Shown: one piece after another, positions 54,691 through 60,082 of the stretch | Layout: the number at the start of each line of letters is the position of its first letter | Position numbering within the stretch: the stretch's first letter is position 1 | Assembly (NCBI RefSeq): GCF_016583575.1 | Contig: NZ_NRRG01000033.1 | Coordinates: 1 to 60,082, forward strand | Reading direction: 5' to 3' | DNA: 60,082 bases | Source: Thiocystis violacea | Lineage (GTDB): Bacteria > Pseudomonadota > Gammaproteobacteria > Chromatiales > Chromatiaceae | Program-made: the position numbers and the translations under genes | The notes under the pieces: model-generated | Seen by the model: only the letters and a program-made list of their open reading frames with translations | Told to the model about the DNA's origin: nothing | Database searches by the model: none

Positions 54691-54715
54691 GGCGTCCCGG
54701 TTTCGCCGGGGCGCC
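54691..54715 (+). terminator. GC-rich hairpin after rplI
   Basis: GGCGTCCCGG and CCGGGGCGCC pair over 10 bp with one G-T pair and loop TTTCG. There is no T-run after it, so it may attenuate rather than fully terminate transcription into dnaB, or protect the 3' end. It begins 8 bp after the rplI stop. Confidence 0.55.
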
Positions 54716-54861
54716 CATCCCGCTTGCCCACGCTGGTCCAGCGGGCCAGAATCCTCCCCAGGCTGGTCTTCGTATCCCGCATCCGGCCGCGCCATCCAGG
54801 GCGCTCGACACGTCCCACTTGACCGATCGATTCGCGGATCTCGGGGTCCGCACGGGGAAGC

Positions 54862-56271
54862 ATGTTCGATTCAAATGTCGATGAGATGATGCCGCTCCAG
54901 GACATGGATGCCGGGTTCGATGAACTGCGCGTGCCGCCGCACAATATCCACGCGGAGCAATCCCTGCTCGGCGGCCTGATGCTCGACAACAGCGCCTGGG
55001 ACCGGGTCGCGGACATGGTAACGGAAGGCGATCTGTACCGTCGCGAGCACCGTCTGATCTTCGGTGCCATCGCCAAACTCGCCGGGCAGGAGCAGCCCTT
55101 CGACGTCGTCACCCTGGCTGAGACGCTGGAGCGCACCGAGCGCCTGGCCGATGCCGGAGGGCTACCCTATCTCGGCACCCTGGCCAACGAGACGCCGAGC
55201 GCGGCGAACATCAAGGCCTATGCGCGGATCGTCCGTCAGACCTCGGTGCTGCGCCAGATGATCGAGGCTGGCACGGCGATCGCGGATAGCGGCTACAACC
55301 CTCAGGGTCGGGATGCCTCGGAACTGCTCGATGACGCCGAGCGGCGGGTCTTCGCCATCGCGGAGCAGGAGGCGCGCGGCGGGGGTGGCTTCCAGCCGAT
55401 CAAGATCCTGCTCGGACGGGCGGTCGAACGGATCGACGCGCTTTATCAGCGTGACGAACCCATCACCGGGGTCGCCACCGGCTTCACGGATTTCGACATG
55501 ATGACCTCGGGTCTGCAAGCCTCGGATCTGATCATCGTGGCGGGACGCCCCTCGATGGGTAAGACCAGCTTCGCGATGAACATCGCCGAGAACGTCGCGA
55601 TCCAATCCAAGCGTCCGGTCGCCGTCTTCAGCATGGAGATGCCGGGCGACTCGCTCGCCATGCGCATGATGTCCTCCCTTGGTCGCATCGATCAGCACCG
55701 CGTCCGCACCGGCAAGCTGGAGGACGACGAGTGGCCTCGGCTGACCTCGGCGGTCAATATCCTGGCCGCCGCGTCCATGTTCATCGATGACACGCCCGCG
55801 CTCTCGCCGACCGAGGTACGCGCGCGCTGCCGGCGACTGAAGCGCGAACAGGGTGATCTGGGGCTGATCGTGCTGGACTATCTCCAGCTCATGCAGGCGC
55901 CCGGCGTTGGAGAGAATCGCGCGACCGAGATCTCGGCCATCTCGCGCTCGCTCAAGGCCCTGGCCAAGGAACTGAGCGTGCCCGTGGTCGCCCTCTCGCA
56001 GCTCAATCGCAGTCTGGAGCAGCGGCCGAACAAGCGGCCGGTGATGTCGGACCTGCGCGAATCAGGCGCGATTGAACAGGACGCGGACCTGATCGTCTTC
56101 ATCTATCGCGACGAGGTCTATCACGAGGACAGCAACGACAAGGGCATCGCCGAAATCATCATCGGCAAGCAGCGTAACGGCCCGATCGGAACCACCCGCC
56201 TGACCTTTCTTGGCAAGTACACCAAGTTCGAGAACTATATCGGCAACTATTATGGCGAGGGCGGTCACTGA
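54862..56271 (+). CDS. dnaB: replicative DNA helicase
   Basis: 469 residues. N-terminal DnaB domain (RVPPHNIHAEQSLLGGLMLD), then the RecA-like ATPase with Walker A in VAGRPSMGKTSFAMNIAE, VAVFSMEMPGDSLAMRMMSS, Walker B in LGLIVLDYLQLMQAPG, the SRSLKALAKELSVPVVALSQ and LNRSLEQRPNKRPVMSDLRE motifs, and IGKQRNGPIGTTRLTF. No intein. The gene follows rplI by about 180 bp. Start may be 54862 or the ATG at residue 9. It overlaps the convergent Uma2 gene by 7 bp. Confidence 0.97.
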   Translation: MFDSNVDEMMPLQDMDAGFDELRVPPHNIHAEQSLLGGLMLDNSAWDRVADMVTEGDLYRREHRLIFGAIAKLAGQEQPFDVVTLAETLERTERLADAGGLPYLGTLANETPSAANIKAYARIVRQTSVLRQMIEAGTAIADSGYNPQGRDASELLDDAERRVFAIAEQEARGGGGFQPIKILLGRAVERIDALYQRDEPITGVATGFTDFDMMTSGLQASDLIIVAGRPSMGKTSFAMNIAENVAIQSKRPVAVFSMEMPGDSLAMRMMSSLGRIDQHRVRTGKLEDDEWPRLTSAVNILAAASMFIDDTPALSPTEVRARCRRLKREQGDLGLIVLDYLQLMQAPGVGENRATEISAISRSLKALAKELSVPVVALSQLNRSLEQRPNKRPVMSDLRESGAIEQDADLIVFIYRDEVYHEDSNDKGIAEIIIGKQRNGPIGTTRLTFLGKYTKFENYIGNYYGEGGH

Positions 56272-56870
56272 TCGACGGTTCGGGCCGGCTCGTCCTCGCT
56301 CTCGAAGCGGACCTTGTCATAGATCTCGCCGAGCCGGATTCGGCAATCGATGGACTCGAAATAGACCAGCGCGTCGGGATCCGAATGGGCCTCCAGCAGC
56401 CAGCCGTCATCCCGGCGGGTGAAGACGTCGATGGCGAAGCGGTTCTGGGCGATCAACACATATTGGCGAAGGCCCGGTAGAGCGCGATAGAGGGCGAACT
56501 TATCGCCCCGGTCATAGCCTTCGGTCGAGGGCGACAGCACCTCGGCCACGAATCTGGCGTCGGTCAAGACATCCTTGCGTCGATCATGGAAGGCGGGTTC
56601 GTCGCAGAGGACGACGATGTCCGGATAGGTGCAGGCGTCCGCGGTCTGGATGCGCAGGCGCATGTCGTTGGCCAGGACGACGCAGGGGCGGGGTTTGAGC
56701 TGATTGGATAGCTCCCGTGCCAGATTCGTGGTGACCAGGTTGTGGTTGTAGGTCGCCCCGGTCATGGCGAAGACCTGGCCGGCGACATACTCATGCTTCT
56801 CGTCGATGCACTCGCGTTCGGCGGCCAGGTAGTCCTCGAAGCTGTAGTAGGGTTTGGGCTGTATCGACAT
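56265..56870 (-). CDS. Uma2-family (DUF820) putative endonuclease
   Basis: 201 residues: YYSFEDYLAAERECIDEKHE, YVAGQVFAMTGATYNHNLVT, TYPDIVVLCDE (the Asp of YPDI), FVAEVLSPSTEGYDRGDKFA (Glu and Lys), ALPGLRQYVLIAQNRFAIDV. This is the typical Uma2 form with the N-terminal EYVAG, more canonical than the member at 8578. Active-site residues appear intact. It is convergent with dnaB, whose 3' end it overlaps by 7 bp, consistent with insertion next to the core operon. Confidence 0.9.
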   Translation of the reverse strand: MSIQPKPYYSFEDYLAAERECIDEKHEYVAGQVFAMTGATYNHNLVTTNLARELSNQLKPRPCVVLANDMRLRIQTADACTYPDIVVLCDEPAFHDRRKDVLTDARFVAEVLSPSTEGYDRGDKFALYRALPGLRQYVLIAQNRFAIDVFTRRDDGWLLEAHSDPDALVYFESIDCRIRLGEIYDKVRFESEDEPARTVDQ

Positions 56871-56918
56871 GGGGTGTCTCCTGTTTCGATATCGGTCATC
56901 CGATCCGGAGCCTGGGTT

Positions 56919-57329
56919 TCACCGATGGAATTCCCCCGCGCGCTCCGGCTGATAGAGTACCTCCTCGATGCGGACCCGCTGGGTCTCTCCATTCGGCTTT
57001 GGCCAATCGATCTCGTCGCCCTCGCGCAGGCCCAGCAGGGCGCTTCCGACCGGCGCCAGGACCGAAATGGTTCCGCCCGCCGGATCCAGATCCTTGGGAT
57101 ACACCAGCCGCAGACGGAATTCCTCGGTCGATGAGGCGACCTTGAAGCGGACGGTCGAACTCATGGTCACGACCGTGGGCGGTATCTGGTGCGAATCCAC
57201 CACCTCGGCACGATCCAGTTCCTCCTCCAGTTCTCTCCGGCCAGGGGCCTCCCGAGGCAGCGAATCGAGCAGTCTTTCGAGTCGTTCCGCGTCGAGCTTG
57301 GAAATGAGTAGTTTGGGTCTTGGGTTCAT
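56919..57329 (-). CDS. rnk: nucleoside diphosphate kinase regulator Rnk
   Basis: 136 residues: LLISKLDAERLERLLDSLPR (coiled-coil N-terminal part), VDSHQIPPTVVTMSSTVRFK, FRLRLVYPKDLDPAGGTISV, and LAPVGSALLGLREGDEIDWP, the GreA/GreB-like C-terminal domain that binds RNA polymerase. Rnk lacks the long coiled coil of Gre factors. It is upstream of the Uma2 gene and downstream of metG on the same strand, with about 80 bp between metG and rnk. Confidence 0.93.
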   Translation of the reverse strand: MNPRPKLLISKLDAERLERLLDSLPREAPGRRELEEELDRAEVVDSHQIPPTVVTMSSTVRFKVASSTEEFRLRLVYPKDLDPAGGTISVLAPVGSALLGLREGDEIDWPKPNGETQRVRIEEVLYQPERAGEFHR

Positions 57330-57409
57330 GGTCTGCCTTTAACTGTAACGGCTGGATCCTGTCCGCATCCAGATTCTCCGGTTGGGTGTCGGGATTCGCG
57401 GGGGCCGGC

Positions 57410-59455
57410 CTATTTGACCTTCATCCCCGGCTCCGCGCCCGAGTCCGGGCTCAGGATGAAGAGATCCTTGCCGCCCGGCCCGGCCGCCAGCACCATGCCC
57501 TCGGAGACGCCGAAACGCATCTTGCGTGGGGCCAGATTGGCGACCATGACGGTCAGCCGGCCTTCCAGATCCTTGGGGTCATAGGCGGAGCGGATACCGG
57601 CGAAGACGTTGCGGGTCTCTCCGCCCAGGTCCAGCGTGAGCTGCAACAGCTTGTCCGCGCCCTCGACCAGCTTGGCCTCGCGGATGAGCGCCACGCGCAG
57701 GTCGGTCTTGGCGAAGGTGTCGTAGTCGACCGGTGTGCCGATGGGATCGCGGGTCAGGTGCGGATTGGGTTCGTCCGAGGCGGCGGTTGTGGTCGCCGTC
57801 GCGGTCAGATCCTCTTTCGATGCCTCTAGCATGGCCGCGATCTGCGCCGGCTCGACGCGCGTCATCAGCGGCTTGAAGGTGGCGACCCGATGCCCGAGCA
57901 GTGGGTCGGCGATCGCCTCCCAGGTCAGCGGGGCGACCTCTAGGAAGGCTTCGGAATCCGCCGCCATGCCGGGCAGGATGGGGCGCAGATAGCCGATCAG
58001 CACCCGGAACAGATTGAGGCCCATGGAGCAGATGTCATGAAGCTCGGCCTCCCGACCCTCTTGTTTCGCCACCACCCAGGGCGCCTTCTCGTCGATGTAC
58101 TGATTGGCGCGGTCGGCCAGGGCCATGATCTCGCGCACCGCGCGGCTGAACTCACGCTTCTCGTAGGCGTTGGCGATGGAGTCGCCGGCCTGGACGAAAT
58201 CCGCGAATAACTCGGGTTCGGACAGCGACCCCGAGAGCCGTCCGTCGAAGCGCTTGCCGATGAAGCCGGCACAGCGGCTGGCGATATTGACCACCTTGCC
58301 GACCAGATCCGAGTTGACCCGCGCCGTGAAGTCCTCCAGGTTCAGATCGATGTCGTCGACATTGGGACCCAGCTTGGCGGCGAAGTAGTAGCGCAGATAC
58401 TCGGGGTTGAGATGGTCTAGATAGGTGCGCGCCTTGATGAAGGTGCCGCGCGACTTGGACATCTTCTGTCCGTCCACGGTGAGAAAGCCGTGGGCGAAGA
58501 TGGCGCTCGGCACGCGGAATCCGGCCCCATCGAGCGTCGCCGGGAAGAAGAGCGCATGGAAATAGATGATGTCCTTGCCGATGAAGTGATACAGCTCGGC
58601 GGTGGAGTCCTTACCCCAGAAGTGGTCGAAGTTAAGTCCCTCGGTCCTGTCGCAGAGGTTCTGGAAGCTCGCCATGTAGCCGATCGGCGCGTCCAGCCAG
58701 ACATAGAAGAACTTGCCCGGATGGTCGGGGATCTCGAAGCCGAAGTAGGGTGCGTCGCGCGAGATGTCCCATTCCTGGAGACCCGCCGCGAACCACTCGT
58801 CGAGCTTGTTGGCGACCTCCTTTTGCAGGCTGCCGCCACGGGTCCAGTCCCGCAGCATCGCCTCGAAATCGCCCAGCTTGAAGAAATAGTGGTCGGACTC
58901 ACGCTGCTCCGGCACCGCGCCCGAGATCGCCGAGCGCGCGTTCTTCAGCTCGGCCGGCGAGTAGCTGGCCCCACAGACCTCGCAGTTGTCCCCGTACTGA
59001 TCGGCCGCGCCGCACTTGGGGCATTCGCCCTTGATGAAGCGGTCCGGCAGGAACATTTGTTCTACCGGATCATAGGCTTGGGTGATGGTGCGTTTGGCGA
59101 TGTGCCCGGCGTCGCGATTGCGCTCGTAGATGAGCGAGGCGTAGTGCTGGTTCTCGGGCGAGTGGGTCGAGTGATAGTTGTCGAAGGCGACGCGGAATTC
59201 GGCGAAATCGGCCTGATGCTCCTCGGCGACGCGCGCGATCAGCGCCTCGGGCGTGATGCCCTCCTGGCGCGCGCGCAGCATGATGGGGGTGCCGTGCGCG
59301 TCGTCGGCGCAGACGTACCAGCAGTTGTGGCCGCGCATCTTCTGGAAGCGTGCCCAGATGTCGGTCTGGATGTACTCGACCAGGTGCCCGATGTGGATGG
59401 GGCCGTTGGCGTAGGGGAGGGCGCTGGTGATGAGGATGTCGCGGGGATTGCTCAT
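57410..59455 (-). CDS. metG: methionyl-tRNA synthetase with C-terminal tRNA-binding domain
   Basis: 681 residues from [24 protein letters not shown] motif in [17 protein letters not shown], zinc knuckle CPKC...CEVC near residues 145-160, KMSKS in [16 protein letters not shown]. The C-terminal EMAP-II/Arc1p-like domain ([33 protein letters not shown]) follows. The frame stays open 62 codons upstream, without similarity. Divergent from the small reading frame at 59593. No S-box or SAM riboswitch seen upstream. Confidence 0.96.
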   Translation of the reverse strand: MSNPRDILITSALPYANGPIHIGHLVEYIQTDIWARFQKMRGHNCWYVCADDAHGTPIMLRARQEGITPEALIARVAEEHQADFAEFRVAFDNYHSTHSPENQHYASLIYERNRDAGHIAKRTITQAYDPVEQMFLPDRFIKGECPKCGAADQYGDNCEVCGASYSPAELKNARSAISGAVPEQRESDHYFFKLGDFEAMLRDWTRGGSLQKEVANKLDEWFAAGLQEWDISRDAPYFGFEIPDHPGKFFYVWLDAPIGYMASFQNLCDRTEGLNFDHFWGKDSTAELYHFIGKDIIYFHALFFPATLDGAGFRVPSAIFAHGFLTVDGQKMSKSRGTFIKARTYLDHLNPEYLRYYFAAKLGPNVDDIDLNLEDFTARVNSDLVGKVVNIASRCAGFIGKRFDGRLSGSLSEPELFADFVQAGDSIANAYEKREFSRAVREIMALADRANQYIDEKAPWVVAKQEGREAELHDICSMGLNLFRVLIGYLRPILPGMAADSEAFLEVAPLTWEAIADPLLGHRVATFKPLMTRVEPAQIAAMLEASKEDLTATATTTAASDEPNPHLTRDPIGTPVDYDTFAKTDLRVALIREAKLVEGADKLLQLTLDLGGETRNVFAGIRSAYDPKDLEGRLTVMVANLAPRKMRFGVSEGMVLAAGPGGKDLFILSPDSGAEPGMKVK

Positions 59456-59592
59456 GGGGATGCTCGGATGGTCTCGGCCAAATGGCGGCAGTATCTCACG
59501 GGCGGCGCGACGCGAGCCATGCAGCGAGGAAAAGCGCTGACAGGGACTGATTTGCCCAAAAGTGTTAACCAGTTCACGCTTTTGCGAGGGGC

Positions 59593-59967
59593 GTGTTAGA
59601 GAGCAACCACTTCGCCTTACAAGAAAATGGTTTTTTTCCACAATTAGTGCGAGTATCCGCCGCCAGACCGATAACCCTGTCCCTCATGATGTTAAAGGAC
59701 GGACCGTTTGCAACGGATCAGGAAAACGTGGATCAGGACATGAAGGCAGGTCATCGCATCATCGCCCAAGGTCGAGCCGCGCGGCTGCGATGGCGGGTGT
59801 TGCGCGCCCATCGGCTCGCATTGAGCGGGTTGCTCTACCAGCATGCTCCTCAAGCCGAAGTGTTAACCACCGGCTTGGCCCCAGCGCTTCCGCTCCCCTT
59901 TATGACCATCGGCCAGGCTTGGCTCGGACCGCTTTTACTAAAAGCCCCCTGGGGGGAATGGCACTAA
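59593..59967 (+). CDS. possible small protein of unknown function
   Basis: A 124-codon frame starting at GTG (59593), or at ATG 59686/59689 ([14 protein letters not shown]). No recognisable domain. The second half is hydrophobic and Leu/Pro-rich ([36 protein letters not shown]). Base composition is lower in GC over its first 100 bp than neighbouring genes. The palindrome GCTTTTACTAAAAGC sits near the 3' end (about 59931-59945). It could be a real gene of foreign origin, a fragment, or chance. Confidence 0.35.
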   Translation: MLESNHFALQENGFFPQLVRVSAARPITLSLMMLKDGPFATDQENVDQDMKAGHRIIAQGRAARLRWRVLRAHRLALSGLLYQHAPQAEVLTTGLAPALPLPFMTIGQAWLGPLLLKAPWGEWH

Positions 59968-60011
59968 GATAAGTCTCTCGATTTTTAAAAACAAACAGTT
60001 ACAACCGCTGA

Positions 60012-60082
60012 TGCGGTTTGCGGAATCGGTGTCCTCAGCGCTGTTTCTTCGGGTGGCCATGGTTACGGACCTCTTCCTGTGC
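60012..60082 (+). CDS. possible start of an unidentified reading frame, cut by window edge
   Basis: An ATG at 60012 opens a frame to the window end (MRFAESVSSALFLRVAM...). It is too short to judge; there is no clear ribosome binding site, and the upstream 45 bp are AT-rich (AAAACAAACAGTTACAACC). Listed only so the edge is not left blank. Confidence 0.15.

Noticed and set aside
54078-55136. 352-codon minus-strand frame
   Set aside because: It spans rplI and the dnaB start in antisense; the genes on the plus strand are certain.

Overview
The window is a high-GC chromosomal segment from a gammaproteobacterium. The gene set (aceK, fabA, gcvR-bcp, holC, rluB, the rpsF-rpsR-DUF2232-rplI-dnaB order shared with Pseudomonas, DUF938, piuC) fits Gammaproteobacteria. 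The purple sulfur bacteria (Chromatiales/Chromatiaceae) are a reasonable guess: two Uma2-family genes, an AAA-ATPase-like/PD-(D/E)XK protein, a class I fructose-1,6-bisphosphatase, many two-component and c-di-GMP proteins, and interspersed short repeats. That placement is inference. No rRNA or tRNA gene and no CRISPR array was found.

Layout. 1-3.8 kb (minus strand): the 5' part of a large secreted Ig-repeat surface protein preceded by two small secreted proteins, with a phased direct repeat upstream that could be an AraC-type operator. 3.8-7.7 kb: a large MscS-type channel translationally coupled to an AraC regulator. 7.8-12.7 kb: a transposase scrap, rraA, a Uma2 gene, aceK and an AAA-ATPase/nuclease-like gene. 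12.8-14.7 kb: fbp and a Crp/Fnr regulator. 14.7-17.9 kb (minus): a signalling operon (HD-GYP-leader-like small protein, HDOD protein, GGDEF-EAL protein) with a solitary CRISPR-repeat-like hairpin inside it. 18-24 kb: purC, ridA, mltB, yjbQ, recG. 24.5-30 kb: an HD-GYP response regulator coupled to a 1428-residue hybrid histidine kinase. 30-31.6 kb: a small accessory patch with interspersed repeats, heptamer tandem repeats, a DUF1778/GNAT toxin-antitoxin pair and a transposase remnant.

31.7-43.3 kb is mostly housekeeping: fabA, proS, a PilZ protein, a DUF938 methyltransferase, and a run rnm-yciO-M50 protease-trpS-scpA-scpB-rluB with frequent start/stop overlaps. 43.4-45.1 kb is a scar in which an AraC-type regulator and an arylsulfatase, originally divergent, have both lost their 5' ends at one junction; the sulfatase also has an internal deletion and a frameshift. 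45.2-52.3 kb holds a patatin-like lipoprotein, a possible FliT-like protein, phoH-bcp-gcvR, piuC and small proteins of unknown function. 52.4-56.3 kb is the ribosomal protein/dnaB operon behind a near-consensus sigma-70 promoter. 56.3-59.5 kb has a second Uma2 gene, rnk and metG; the right edge is unassigned.

Taken together, the region mixes core metabolism and information processing with an unusually dense set of c-di-GMP-related signalling genes (GGDEF-EAL, HDOD, HD-GYP, PilZ, hybrid kinase) between 14.7 and 35.4 kb. I found no clearly new multi-gene system. The most unusual observations are the double-truncation scar, the lone CRISPR-like repeat, a nested inverted-repeat element at 35.57-35.73 kb, and a repeat family seen at 20.1 and 30.4 kb.
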